DNA of 64,000 bases from Candidatus Latescibacterota bacterium. GTDB lineage: Bacteria > Latescibacterota > UBA2968 > UBA8231. The stretch is taken from the NCBI GenBank assembly GCA_022826515.1, contig JAJDUT010000114.1, forward strand, positions 5,827 to 69,826, read 5' to 3'. The translations under genes and the position numbers were made by a program. Under the pieces are notes generated by a model. It had not been told where the DNA came from and searched no databases. It was given only the letters and a program-made list of their open reading frames with translations. This document shows positions 25,263 through 33,828 of the stretch, in pieces. The first letter of the stretch is position 1. Each line of letters opens with the position of its first letter.

Positions 25263-26142
25263 CGTGCTGCAAATAGGCGAGGTCGAGGTCGAGGCTGTGG
25301 TGGGGGGTAAGCCCTAGCCCAAAGGACTGGCGGCCTTCTTCCAATCCGGCCCGCAGGGTGATATAATGGTGGCGGTATTCTAGCCCGGCGTTAAGCGGGA
25401 CGTCGGCGGTTGCCGTGTCGCCGCCGGAGCGAGTAGATAGGAGGGCGGTGGTCTGGCCCCCGGCAATGGGTATGGCGTACGCTACGCCCAAGAGCAGCGA
25501 AGGCTGGATGCGGTCGCTGCTGTCCGTATTCCAGACGATGGGTGTGGTGGTAATGTCGCGCACGTTAGCCGCCAACGCGATCTGGTGGCTCAATTGGTAG
25601 CGCACGCCTAGGTCGAGGCCGAAGCCATAGGCGTTAAAGGAGGCGACTTGGCGGTAAATGGCTTTGGCGCTTAGCCCGAGGGATAAGCGCGCACCGAGCC
25701 GGCGACTACCCGACAGATACAGGGCGTAATCCGCGCTTTGCTCGGTCGAAGCGATGCGAGGACGATTATCGGCGCTGGGGGACTGAAGGGGCTCCGGCAG
25801 TTCGGTAAAGTGGATGTCGTCGATGCCCATGCGCACCACGCTCAGGGCCATGCCGTGCAAGAGGCGACCTGGACGGGCGACGGCGACAAAATCACGCTGG
25901 ATGAGGCCGGAGAAGTGTTCGGAGTGCGTCAGGTGAACTTGGCGACTGCTGAGGGCGGATAGGCCAGCCGCATTCCAATAGCCCGCAGTGGCGTCGTCTG
26001 CAAGGGCCACATAGGCGCTGCCCAAGGCCGCAGAGCGGGCACCCGCGCCCAAGCCGAGAAACTCGCCGGCGTAGCGGGAGGCGGCGTGTGCAGCCCCGGT
26101 CAGCAACAGGGCTAATGCAAGCGGAAGAAGGCTCTTGGACAT
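25216..26142 (-). CDS. PorV/PorQ-like outer-membrane protein
   Basis: A 308-residue outer-membrane barrel of the PorV/PorQ (UPF0164-like) family. From the ATG at 26142 it has a signal peptide (LLPLALALLLTGAAHA) and the family signature GLGAGARSAALGSAYVALADDATAGYWNAAGL, almost the same pattern as the porV gene at 9273. It ends in strands with aromatic residues (YQLSASFRF, terminal Phe). It sits within an operon of housekeeping genes and overlaps era by 47 bases. By family it may serve T9SS cargo handling or fatty-acid/small-molecule transport; the sequence does not decide. Confidence 0.82.
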   Translation of the reverse strand: MSKSLLPLALALLLTGAAHAASRYAGEFLGLGAGARSAALGSAYVALADDATAGYWNAAGLSALSSRQVHLTHSEHFSGLIQRDFVAVARPGRLLHGMALSVVRMGIDDIHFTELPEPLQSPSADNRPRIASTEQSADYALYLSGSRRLGARLSLGLSAKAIYRQVASFNAYGFGLDLGVRYQLSHQIALAANVRDITTTPIVWNTDSSDRIQPSLLLGVAYAIPIAGGQTTALLSTRSGGDTATADVPLNAGLEYRHHYITLRAGLEEGRQSFGLGLTPHHSLDLDLAYLQHDALEATYQLSASFRF

Positions 26143-26220
26143 GGGTTGTAAAAAGCTAGCGGAAGGGTGGCCGAGTGTCAAATCAACTCACTGAACTATC
26201 TCCCGCAAGTGTGAAGATTT

Positions 26221-27549
26221 TCAGGCTATGAGGACGATTTGCAGATCCATGACGTTGGTGCCCGTAGGACCTGTGATGACGAGGTCGTCCAACGCCGCGA
26301 AGAAGGGATAGGAGTCGTGGCGGTCGAGAAAGGCACGGGCGTCGAGATCTTGGGCGCGGGCGCGGCTCAAAGTCTGGCCGTCGGCTAGGGCGCCGGCGGC
26401 ATCGGTGGGGCCGTCGGTGCCGTCGGTGCCGCCGGAGAGCAGGGTGATGGCGGGCCAACCGTCGAGTTGGAGGGCTGCGGCTAAGGCCAATTCTTGGTTG
26501 CGCCCGCCCTTGCCGTCGCTGCGCAGGGTGACGGTTGTCTCGCCGCCGGCGATGAGACAGGCGGGCCGAGCGATGGGACGGTTGGTCTCCGCGGTTTCTT
26601 GGGCGATGGAGACCAATGCTGTGGCGGCATGGCGGGCTTCGCCCTGTAAGCGGCTGGTGAGGACGCACACCTCGTAGCCGAGCGCGCTGGCTTGGTTTGC
26701 GGCCGCGTCGATGGCCAAGCGGCTGTTGCCAATGACCAAGCTCTCGGCGCGGGCAAAGCAAGAGTCCCCAGGTTTGGGGGTTTCCGGTCGCTCCCCTCGG
26801 GCACCGGCTTCGAGGTGCTGACGGACTGGGGCGGGGAGTTGGTCGCGCAGGTCGTAGCGATCGACGATAGCTAGGCAATCGCCAAAAGTCGTGGAGTCTG
26901 GGTGGGTCGGGCCGGAGGCGATGGTGTCGAGGGGATCGCCGATGACGTCCGAGAGCATGAGGGCGACGGCGCGGGCGGGTGCGGCCGCGCGGGCGAGTAG
27001 TCCGCCCTTGATGGCCGAGAGGTGTTTGCGCAGGGCGTTGATTTCGTCGATGGTCGCGCCGCAGGCGAGCAGGAGGCGGGTGGTTTCTTGCTTTTCTGCG
27101 AGGGTCAGGCCCTCGGCTGGGGCGGGTAGCAGGGCCGAGCCGCCGCCGGAGAAGAGGCCGAGGACTAGCGCGTTGGGATCCAAGTTTGCTAGCAATTCGA
27201 GTTGGCGGCGTGCACCGGCGACACCGGCTTCGTCCGGAACTGGATGCCCGGCTTCAAAGGTCTCGACCCGTGCCAATGGCAGCGCATGGCCGTACTTAGT
27301 GTTGATGGCCCCGCAGTCAATGCGGTCGCCGAGGATCGCTTCAGCGGCCGCAGCCATGGCCGCAGTAGCCTTGCCAGCGCCGACTAGGCGCAGGCTGGAA
27401 ATGGTATCGAGAGGGAAGCGGAGCGGGCCACAGCGCAACTCTCCGCCTGTGACCGCGAGGGCTTGGTGGAGGCAACGGCCGGGATCGGCGGCAGCGACCC
27501 CGGCGTCAAAAATGGCGCGCGCGTGGGCGCGCCGCAAAGCAGCATCCAA
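26221..27549 (-). CDS. Glycerate 2-kinase (MOFRL/DUF4147 family)
   Basis: Phosphorylates D-glycerate to 2-phosphoglycerate, feeding glycolate or serine-pathway carbon into glycolysis. The 442-residue protein shows LVGAGKATAAMAAAAE, GHPVPDEAGVAGARR, LFSGGGSALLPAPAEG, LSDVIGDPLDTIASGPTHPD and the C-terminal MOFRL domain (CLIAGGETTVTLR, GGRNQELALA, LSGGTDGTDGPTDAAGA). It follows lexA by 11 bases. It may once have worked with glycolate oxidase, whose glcE survives only as the remnant at 4776-5048; that link is speculative. Confidence 0.9.
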   Translation of the reverse strand: MDAALRRAHARAIFDAGVAAADPGRCLHQALAVTGGELRCGPLRFPLDTISSLRLVGAGKATAAMAAAAEAILGDRIDCGAINTKYGHALPLARVETFEAGHPVPDEAGVAGARRQLELLANLDPNALVLGLFSGGGSALLPAPAEGLTLAEKQETTRLLLACGATIDEINALRKHLSAIKGGLLARAAAPARAVALMLSDVIGDPLDTIASGPTHPDSTTFGDCLAIVDRYDLRDQLPAPVRQHLEAGARGERPETPKPGDSCFARAESLVIGNSRLAIDAAANQASALGYEVCVLTSRLQGEARHAATALVSIAQETAETNRPIARPACLIAGGETTVTLRSDGKGGRNQELALAAALQLDGWPAITLLSGGTDGTDGPTDAAGALADGQTLSRARAQDLDARAFLDRHDSYPFFAALDDLVITGPTGTNVMDLQIVLIA

Positions 27550-27560
27550 CTAAGCGCACC

Positions 27561-28187
27561 CTAGAAGCGGCGCATGAGGCCCACAACTTTGCCGGCGATG
27601 CTGAACTCGCCGGCGTCGGGCGCGACGACGATGGGGTCGAACGCCTCGTTTTCCGGCAGGAGCCGAATGCCGTCTGGGTCGGGAGCATAGCGCTTGACCG
27701 TGGCCTCGTCGCCGAGCAGCGCGACGACGATATCGCCGCGCTCGGCGCGGTCTTGCTGGCGGGCGATGACGATGTCGCCGTCGAGAATCCCGGCGTTGCA
27801 CATGCTCTCGCCGTGGATGCGCAGCGCGAACACATCGCCCGAAGCGGGGACGAGCGATGTATCGACATTGAGCGTGTTCTCGATGTTTTCTTCGGCGAGG
27901 ATGGGAGTGCCCGCGGCGACCCGGCCAACGAGGGGCACTTCGCGCAGGTCGGAGGAAAGGGAGGCGGGCTTGACGAAATCGACGAGTTCGATGCCCCGGG
28001 AGCGGCGCGCCCGACGGCGGATATAGCCTTTCTTTTCTAAGGTCTCCAAGGTGGTGCGCACGCCATTGGTGGAGTTGATGCCAAAGACGTCCATGATCTC
28101 GCGGATTGTGGGGGGGCCTCCAGAGCGAATTGTATCGGCGATGAAGTCGTAAATTGCTTGTTGGCGCTCGGTTAGGGGTTTGGGCAT
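27561..28187 (-). CDS. lexA: LexA repressor
   Basis: SOS-response repressor that cleaves itself when RecA filaments form. The 208-residue protein has the N-terminal winged helix (PTIREIMDVFGINSTNGVRT ... EKKGYIRRR), the Ala-Gly cleavage site A92-G93 (RVAAGTP), the catalytic serine S128 (GESMCNAGILDGD) and lysine K165 (ATVKRYAPD). It is the first gene of the minus-strand operon down to panC and is divergent from tilS. A candidate promoter and inverted repeat lie in the 151-base gap upstream, consistent with the self-control usual for lexA. Confidence 0.95.
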   Translation of the reverse strand: MPKPLTERQQAIYDFIADTIRSGGPPTIREIMDVFGINSTNGVRTTLETLEKKGYIRRRARRSRGIELVDFVKPASLSSDLREVPLVGRVAAGTPILAEENIENTLNVDTSLVPASGDVFALRIHGESMCNAGILDGDIVIARQQDRAERGDIVVALLGDEATVKRYAPDPDGIRLLPENEAFDPIVVAPDAGEFSIAGKVVGLMRRF

Positions 28188-28226
28188 GAGTGTGCCTCCA
28201 TTGGGGAGGAAAGATGAACAGCAACC

Positions 28227-28259
28227 TGAACTTATATATACTTACTGCACATTAGTTCA
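28227..28259. promoter_or_regulatory. Candidate LexA operator (TGAACT ... AGTTCA inverted repeat)
   Basis: Six-base perfect arms TGAACT (28227-28232) and AGTTCA (28254-28259) are separated by 21 bases and enclose the putative -10 of lexA. The same strip also contains GAAC-N8-GAAC (28215-28230). Neither matches a well-known SOS box exactly, so assignment to LexA is inferred from position. Confidence 0.35.
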
Positions 28260-28289
28260 TTTGTCAAGGGGCACCTCTTCGTCTAATTT
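28239..28289. promoter_or_regulatory. Back-to-back lexA and tilS promoters sharing one -35 heptamer
   Basis: Bases 28261-28267 read TTGTCAA. Forward, TTGTCA (28261-28266), 17 bases, TAATTT (28284-28289) faces tilS. In reverse, TTGACA (28262-28267), 17 bases, TAAGTA (28239-28244) faces lexA. If both are used, polymerase can bind in only one direction at a time. Confidence 0.5.
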
Positions 28290-28338
28290 GCCCTCCTCAT
28301 TACTTGTTCAGGGGAATTTTCTGTTTTTGCACGACGGA

Positions 28339-29721
28339 ATGAAGATCATGGAAGCCATAGTCGCCAGTGTGCGGCAAGTGCTACAGGAAGCGGGCTTGGA
28401 GGCCGATGCTAGCTTAGTCGTCGCTGCGTCGGGCGGCATCGATTCGACCGTACTACTCGATGTGTTGGATGGCCTAGGGTACCGGTTGCACGTGGCGCAC
28501 TTGGATCACGCGCTGCGGTCGGATTCGGCGGACGACAGCCATTTTGTCGCCAGTGAGGCAAAGCGGCGCGGGCTATCCTACTCGCTAGAGCGGCGCGACG
28601 TGGGGGAGTACGCCCGAACCGAGGGCCTGTCGCTGGAGGACGCGGGTCGGCGGCTGCGCTACGCCTTTTTCGACCAAGTCGCCGATCGGACCGGGGCCGA
28701 ATTCATCGCCTTGGGGCACCACGCCGACGACCAAGCCGAGACCGTGATCTTGCGCCTGTTGCGCGGCAGCGGTGCTACCGGCTTAGGGGGGATGGAGATT
28801 GCGCGCGAGGGCCGCTACCTGCGGCCGCTGCTGCGCGTGCGGCGTGCTGAAATCGAAAAATACGCGCGCCAGCGGGGCTTGCGCTACCGAGAAGATCCCT
28901 CTAATCGCGACTGGCGATTTTTGCGCAATCGAGTGCGAGGGGAACTAATGCCCTTGCTCAAGAGCTATAATTCTAACATCACCGAGGTTCTAAATCGCAC
29001 CGCCGCGTTGCTCAAAGCCGAGGACGACCTACTCGCCGAGCTAACCCAAGAGGCTTTAGATACAGTGATTTGTGAGCGTTTTAACGACAAGGTGGCTCTT
29101 GATAGTAATAGGCTTCTCGCTTATCATATAGCCATACAAAGGCGCGTGCTACGCGTTGTGCTCCAGGGCCTTGCCGTTGCAGATGGCCCTTTTGATTTTA
29201 CCCGCGTCGAGCAAGTACGGGGCTGGATTGGAGTTGGCGACAAGCGCCTGCGGGTATTGGGTGCTGGGCTGAGGGGGCAGGGCTGCGGCACGCGTTATAT
29301 CCTACGTCGCGGGCAGCGGCCGCCGGTCGCGCGCAGTTTCGACATACCCGGTGTGCTCGTATTGAGAGAGCACGGCATAAAAATCCGCGTCCAAGTCGTT
29401 CCCCCGGAGCACTTCGACAAGGCCCAGTTAGGGGGTGCGCAGGTGGCTTTAGACGCGGATCGTCTCGGCGCACAGGCGCAAGTGCGCAGCCTACGGCCGG
29501 GCGATCGCTTCCAGCCACTGGGCATGGAAGGGCACAAAAAACTGAGTGACTTTCTCATCGACGCCAAGTGGCCGAAAATCTCGCGCGACGAAGTGCTGGT
29601 GCTGGCCCGGGGAGAGGAAATAGCTTGGGTCGCGCCCCTGCGTTCTAGTCATGCCTTCAGAATACAATCCACCACGCGCCGCATCGCCTTGTGTACATTG
29701 AGGCATTGGGACGGCGATTGA
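28339..29721 (+). CDS. tilS: tRNA(Ile)-lysidine synthase
   Basis: Changes the wobble cytidine of the CAU-anticodon isoleucine tRNA to lysidine, using ATP and lysine. From the ATG at 28339 it has 460 residues; the open frame extends to 28180 but would overlap the promoter region. The PP-loop is SGGIDSTVLLDVL (31-43), followed by HVAHLDHALRSDS, LGHHADDQAETVILRLLRGSG and YREDPSNRDWRFLRNRVRGELMP. The C-terminal domain has SLRPGDRFQPLGMEGHKKLSDFLIDAKWP. It precedes ftsH, a conserved gene order. An alternative start is the ATG at 28348. Confidence 0.94.
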   Translation: MKIMEAIVASVRQVLQEAGLEADASLVVAASGGIDSTVLLDVLDGLGYRLHVAHLDHALRSDSADDSHFVASEAKRRGLSYSLERRDVGEYARTEGLSLEDAGRRLRYAFFDQVADRTGAEFIALGHHADDQAETVILRLLRGSGATGLGGMEIAREGRYLRPLLRVRRAEIEKYARQRGLRYREDPSNRDWRFLRNRVRGELMPLLKSYNSNITEVLNRTAALLKAEDDLLAELTQEALDTVICERFNDKVALDSNRLLAYHIAIQRRVLRVVLQGLAVADGPFDFTRVEQVRGWIGVGDKRLRVLGAGLRGQGCGTRYILRRGQRPPVARSFDIPGVLVLREHGIKIRVQVVPPEHFDKAQLGGAQVALDADRLGAQAQVRSLRPGDRFQPLGMEGHKKLSDFLIDAKWPKISRDEVLVLARGEEIAWVAPLRSSHAFRIQSTTRRIALCTLRHWDGD

Positions 29722-29736
29722 CCTAGAGCATCTGTC

Positions 29737-31662
29737 ATGGAGGGACCAAAAAAGCAGGCCCAAGAAGAGCGCCCCACGCGTCTTAGGGACGACCGCGGGC
29801 AGGGCGACGGCGAAGACAAGCCGCGCCGCTGGCGCCGCCCCTCGCGGACCCAAGCGTTTTGGCTGTTCTTCGTATTGGTAATGATCTTCACCGCCAAATT
29901 CTTTGGCAGCAAACCCTCCGATCCTCAACTCGTCTCCTACAAGCAATACCGCCAATACTTGGAAGAGGATCGCATCGTCGAGGCCGTCATCGTAGGCGAG
30001 CGCGAGTTCAAGGGCGTCTTGCACGACGGAATTCGCTTTGTGGTCAACTTAGGGCCAATAGACGCGGCGACCAAGCGCGAATGGGAGGAACGAGGAGTCG
30101 ATTTTCGCTTTGAGGAAGAACCCTTCCGCTGGTACAATTTTCTCTTCAGCTTTTTGCCGTGGCTGCTGTTTATCGCCTTCTGGATATTCATGCTGCGGCA
30201 GATGCAGGGCGGTGCGCGCGGGTTGTTTTCCTTTGGCAAGAGCCGGGCCAAGCTCCTGATGGAAGACAAGCACAAGGCGACCTTTGCCGATGTGGCCGGG
30301 GCCGACGAGGCCAAAAAGGAGTTGGAGGAGATCATTGAATTTCTCAAGGATCCCCATCGGTTCCAGCGCCTCGGCGGGCGGATTCCCAAGGGCGTCTTGA
30401 TGGTCGGGCCGCCGGGTACGGGCAAGACGCACTTGGCGCGTGCAGTGGCCGGCGAAGCAGGCGTGCCCTTCTTTTCGATTAGCGGCTCGGACTTTGTCGA
30501 GATGTTCGTCGGCGTTGGAGCTTCGCGCGTGCGCGATCTTTTTGAGCAGGGCAAGGCCAATGCTCCGTGCCTGATCTTCGTCGATGAGATCGACGCAGTG
30601 GGCCGCCACCGGGGCGCGGGTATTGGCGGCGGCCACGACGAGCGCGAGCAAACCCTCAATCAGCTTCTAGTGGAAATGGACGGCTTTGAGTCTAATGATG
30701 GCGTCATTCTCATCGCCGCGACCAACCGTCCCGATGTGCTCGACCCGGCGCTGTTGCGGCCCGGTCGCTTCGATCGCCGGGTGGTGGTTGATTTGCCCGA
30801 CGTCAGAGGGCGGGAGGGCGTGCTCAAGGTCCACGTGCGCAAGGTGCCGCTGGATCCAGACGTCGATTTGCAAAAGGTCGCGCAGGGCACGCCGGGGCTT
30901 TCCGGAGCCGACTTGGAGAACTTGGTCAACGAAGCGGCCTTGCTGGCCTCGCGGCGCGATCGCAAGACCGTTGACATGGGCGACTTTGAGGCGGCCAAAG
31001 ACAAGGTAATGCTCGGAGCCGAGCGCCGCAGCATGGTCCTGACTGAGGAAGATCAGCGGCTTTCGGCCTACCACGAAGCGGGTCACGCCTTGGTCGCCAA
31101 GAGTCTCAAAGGCGGTCCGGCCATTGGCAAGGCCACCATCATCCCGCGCGGGCAGGCCATGGGGATGGTTTCCTTTCTGGCTGACGAGCGGCGTTCGCTG
31201 ACTGAGACGCGGCTCAAGGCGCACTTGGCCACGGCGCTGGGCGGTTGCGCCGCTGAGAAATTGATCTTTGCCGAGCGCTCGACCGGGGCCCAAGGCGACT
31301 ACCAGCAAGTGACGCGCTTGGCCCGTTCGATGGTCTGCGAGTGGGGTATGAACGAAGAGCTTGGCCCCCTCTCGTTGGGCGGCGGTGACGACGAGGTCTT
31401 CCTCGGCAAGGAATTCACCCGCGGCCGCCACTTGAGCGAGGAGACGGCCCAAGCCGTTGATCGCGAGATCCGCAAGCTGGTGGTGGAAGCCGAGGAAACG
31501 GCGCTGCGCATCCTCGGGGAAAAGGAGGACAAGCTGCACTCTTTGGCCCGCGCCCTCCTCGCGTACGAAGTCCTCGACGATGCGGAGATAGACCAAGTAT
31601 TGGCTGGAGAGCCTCTCGCCCGCAAACCAGTGCGCACCTTGAGCGACGAGGATGAGGCGTGA
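29737..31662 (+). CDS. ftsH: ATP-dependent zinc metalloprotease FtsH
   Basis: Membrane AAA+ protease that extracts and degrades membrane and short-lived soluble proteins. The 641-residue protein has a charged N-terminal extension of about 40 residues, a first membrane helix ([18 protein letters not shown]), a periplasmic region, a second helix ([18 protein letters not shown]), Walker A GPPGTGKT (224-231), Walker [32 protein letters not shown] and the zinc motif HEAGH (446-450). It overlaps the folP start by ATGA. Full length and intact. Confidence 0.97.
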   Translation: MEGPKKQAQEERPTRLRDDRGQGDGEDKPRRWRRPSRTQAFWLFFVLVMIFTAKFFGSKPSDPQLVSYKQYRQYLEEDRIVEAVIVGEREFKGVLHDGIRFVVNLGPIDAATKREWEERGVDFRFEEEPFRWYNFLFSFLPWLLFIAFWIFMLRQMQGGARGLFSFGKSRAKLLMEDKHKATFADVAGADEAKKELEEIIEFLKDPHRFQRLGGRIPKGVLMVGPPGTGKTHLARAVAGEAGVPFFSISGSDFVEMFVGVGASRVRDLFEQGKANAPCLIFVDEIDAVGRHRGAGIGGGHDEREQTLNQLLVEMDGFESNDGVILIAATNRPDVLDPALLRPGRFDRRVVVDLPDVRGREGVLKVHVRKVPLDPDVDLQKVAQGTPGLSGADLENLVNEAALLASRRDRKTVDMGDFEAAKDKVMLGAERRSMVLTEEDQRLSAYHEAGHALVAKSLKGGPAIGKATIIPRGQAMGMVSFLADERRSLTETRLKAHLATALGGCAAEKLIFAERSTGAQGDYQQVTRLARSMVCEWGMNEELGPLSLGGGDDEVFLGKEFTRGRHLSEETAQAVDREIRKLVVEAEETALRILGEKEDKLHSLARALLAYEVLDDAEIDQVLAGEPLARKPVRTLSDEDEA

Positions 31663-32507
31663 TTTGGGAGTTGGGAAGTCGCACTCTCCACTTTGGCGAC
31701 CAAGTACAGATCATGGGCGTCCTCAATGCGACGCCCGATTCATTTTACGACGGGGGTTGCTATAGCGAGCCGAGCGCTGCGGTGGAGCGCGGCTTGGCGA
31801 TGGTGGAGGAAGGGGCGGCGATTGTCGATATTGGCGGTGAATCGTCGCGACCGCCGATGTACGGGGTCGCCGAGGAGGTCTCGGTCGCCGAGGAGTGCGC
31901 CCGGGTTCTTCCGGTCGTTAAAGGCCTTCGTCACCAGAGCGATGTGCCCATCTCGATTGACACGGTCAAGGCCGAGGTGGCACGGAGGGCCCTTGAGGCG
32001 GGGGCCGATATCATCAACGACATTAGTGCCCTGCGGCACGATTCGGCTATGGCCGAGGTCGCCGCACAGGCTAACGCCCCCGTGATACTGATGCACCGCC
32101 GGGGCACGGCGGCTACCATGCAGCAGAATACCCACTACGATGATTTGCTCGGGACGGTGTACGCCTTTCTACAAGAGCGCGTACGCGTCGCCCATACCCA
32201 AGGCGTCGAGCGCGTGGCCGTGGATCCGGGTTTGGGGTTTGGCAAGTCGCCGGAGGGCAACCTCACTTTGTTGGGGATGTTAGAGCACTTCTTGGGCTTA
32301 GAGTGCCCATTGGTAGTGGGTGCTTCGCGTAAATCCTTTATCTGGAAGCCGCTCGGGCTCTCGGCTGCCGAGAGCTTGGAGGGCAGCTTGGCGGCGGCGG
32401 CTCTAGCGGCTAGGGCGGGCGTCCACGTGCTGCGAGTACACGATGTGGCCGCGACGCTGCGGGCCGTCCGCTTAGTCGAGGCCGTGCGGAGCCAAGCACC
32501 GTGCTAA
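31659..32507 (+). CDS. folP: Dihydropteroate synthase
   Basis: Joins p-aminobenzoate to hydroxymethyl-dihydropterin diphosphate. The 282-residue protein shows IMGVLNATPDSFYDGG, VDIGGESSRPPMYGV (family usually reads GGxSTRPG), ISIDTVKAEVARRAL, DIINDISALRHD, MHRRGTAATMQ, VDPGLGFGKS and GASRKSFI. Coupled to ftsH upstream; its end overlaps the GTG start of cdaA by 7 bases. Two earlier folate enzymes (folB, folK) are in the lexA operon on the opposite strand. Confidence 0.95.
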   Translation: MIWELGSRTLHFGDQVQIMGVLNATPDSFYDGGCYSEPSAAVERGLAMVEEGAAIVDIGGESSRPPMYGVAEEVSVAEECARVLPVVKGLRHQSDVPISIDTVKAEVARRALEAGADIINDISALRHDSAMAEVAAQANAPVILMHRRGTAATMQQNTHYDDLLGTVYAFLQERVRVAHTQGVERVAVDPGLGFGKSPEGNLTLLGMLEHFLGLECPLVVGASRKSFIWKPLGLSAAESLEGSLAAAALAARAGVHVLRVHDVAATLRAVRLVEAVRSQAPC

Positions 32508-33277
32508 AAGACCCGGTTCTGTTCCACCTCTTTGGCTTCCTGCCGGTATCGCTGACCTCTGTGGTGGATATCCTACTAGTGAGCTTTATCTTTTTTCGCT
32601 TGCTCTCCCTGATCAAAGAAACCCGAGCGGCGCACATGGTCGCCGGGCTGCTGCTCATGGTGTTCGTGGCCTTGGCCGCACCTTGGCTCAAGATGAACGC
32701 CCTGTCTTGGCTTTTAGAGCAGGCGCGCTCCATCTTGCTAATCTTGCTGGTCATCCTCTTCCAGCCCGAACTGCGGCGGCTCCTACAAGTCTTGGGACAG
32801 ACCCCGGCGTTCCGTTGGTTTTACAAGGCCGAGCCGTCACGGGTCATCGACGAGGTTGTCAGCGGAGTCGGGCGTTTGGCCGACTTGGGGTACGGGGCGC
32901 TGATCGTGCTGGTGCGCCAAGTCCAGATCAGACCGGTCATTGAAACTGGAGTGCCCCTGAATTCCGAGGTGTCGGACGATTTGCTAACCACGATTTTCAG
33001 CCCGCGCGCTCCGCTGCACGACCGGGCCGTCGTCATCCAAGGCGAGCGCTTGGTGGCGGCCCGCTGCACCTTGCCGCTGGCTGAAGAGGTCGAAGATCAG
33101 CGGCTGGGAACCCGCCATCGGGCGGCCTTGGGGCTATCGCAGGAATCGGACGCGGTAGTTATCGTCGTCTCCGAGGAAAACAGCACTATTTCGCTGGCCG
33201 TTGGTGGGGTTTTTTGGCGGGGGTTGGACCGTCGGCAACTCAAGCTGCGCCTACAAGAGCAGATGGCCTCGGGCTAA
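32501..33277 (+). CDS. cdaA: Diadenylate cyclase CdaA-type, with DRA in place of DGA
   Basis: CdaA makes the second messenger cyclic di-AMP from two ATP at the membrane. The 258-residue protein starts at GTG 32501, has three N-terminal hydrophobic segments (SLTSVVDILLVSFIFFRLLSL, AAHMVAGLLLMVFVALAAP, QARSILLILLVILFQ) and the DAC domain. The second catalytic motif is intact (GTRHRAALGLS, RHR near 205-207). The first reads PLHDRAVVI: D174 is kept but the following glycine is arginine (codon CGG at 33023). The rest of the domain is well conserved (SEENSTISLAVGG). It may be active, altered or regulatory; family membership is secure. Confidence 0.9.
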   Translation: MLKDPVLFHLFGFLPVSLTSVVDILLVSFIFFRLLSLIKETRAAHMVAGLLLMVFVALAAPWLKMNALSWLLEQARSILLILLVILFQPELRRLLQVLGQTPAFRWFYKAEPSRVIDEVVSGVGRLADLGYGALIVLVRQVQIRPVIETGVPLNSEVSDDLLTTIFSPRAPLHDRAVVIQGERLVAARCTLPLAEEVEDQRLGTRHRAALGLSQESDAVVIVVSEENSTISLAVGGVFWRGLDRRQLKLRLQEQMASG

Positions 33278-33299
33278 GCGCAGCGCAGCGGCGTTTTGC

Positions 33300-33328
33300 T
33301 TGACACGGTCTCGGCAGTACTCTACTTT
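33300..33328 (+). promoter_or_regulatory. Candidate promoter of the argR operon
   Basis: TTGACA (33300-33305), 17 bases, TACTTT (33323-33328). The -35 is perfect, the -10 moderate. The palindrome at 33327-33344 overlaps its -10 end. Confidence 0.5.
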
Positions 33329-33344
33329 GAAATTTTTATTTCAA
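33327..33344. promoter_or_regulatory. Candidate ArgR operator (ARG-box-like palindrome)
   Basis: TTGAAAT-TTTT-ATTTCAA, a perfect 7+4+7 palindrome of the A/T-rich TGAAT-WWWW-ATTCA type bound by arginine repressors. A further 10-base inverted repeat (33332-33341 against 33351-33360) overlaps it and runs to the argR start. Its position over the promoter fits autoregulation. Confidence 0.6.
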
Positions 33345-33360
33345 TTAAATAATAAAAATT

Positions 33361-33828
33361 ATGAGAAATAAACAGATGCGGCAGACCCGCATACGGGAAC
33401 TGCTCTACAGAAGGACCATTGATACGCACGAAAAATTGGCCGAAGTCCTCCAACAACAGGGTATCGAGGTCAGCCAGTCAACCTTGTCGAAAGACTTGCG
33501 CGAAATAGGCGTGGTGCGGGTGCCGCAGGCCGATGGAGGATTTCGCTATACGCTGCCCGAAGCCGGGGCTACGCTGCGCGACCTACACATTCTAGAGCGA
33601 GAGTTGCAGGACTTCTTGGTCCAGGCCGAACAGGTAATCAACATGGTTCTGGTGCGGACCGCGTCGGGGCACGCCCAAAGCGTCTGCGAGGCCATTGATC
33701 GCATGAGTTGGGCCGAGGTCGCGGGCACGCTGGCTGGCGAAAACACGATTTTTATCGTCACTCGTTCCGAGCAAGATGCGGCGAAGTTAGTCGATAAAAT
33801 TGACGCAGTGTGCGGCGAGGAGGATTGA
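33361..33828 (+). CDS. argR: Arginine repressor
   Basis: Hexameric arginine-responsive regulator. The 155-residue protein has the N-terminal winged helix (TRIRELLYRRTIDTHEKLAE ... EVSQSTLSKDLREIGVVRV) and the C-terminal oligomerisation/arginine-binding domain (MVLVRTASGHAQSVCEAID, AGTLAGENTIFIVTRS). It leads the operon argR-argB-argD-argH; its stop overlaps the argB ATG (TGATG). The palindrome upstream suggests it represses itself and the biosynthetic genes. Confidence 0.94.
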   Translation: MRNKQMRQTRIRELLYRRTIDTHEKLAEVLQQQGIEVSQSTLSKDLREIGVVRVPQADGGFRYTLPEAGATLRDLHILERELQDFLVQAEQVINMVLVRTASGHAQSVCEAIDRMSWAEVAGTLAGENTIFIVTRSEQDAAKLVDKIDAVCGEED

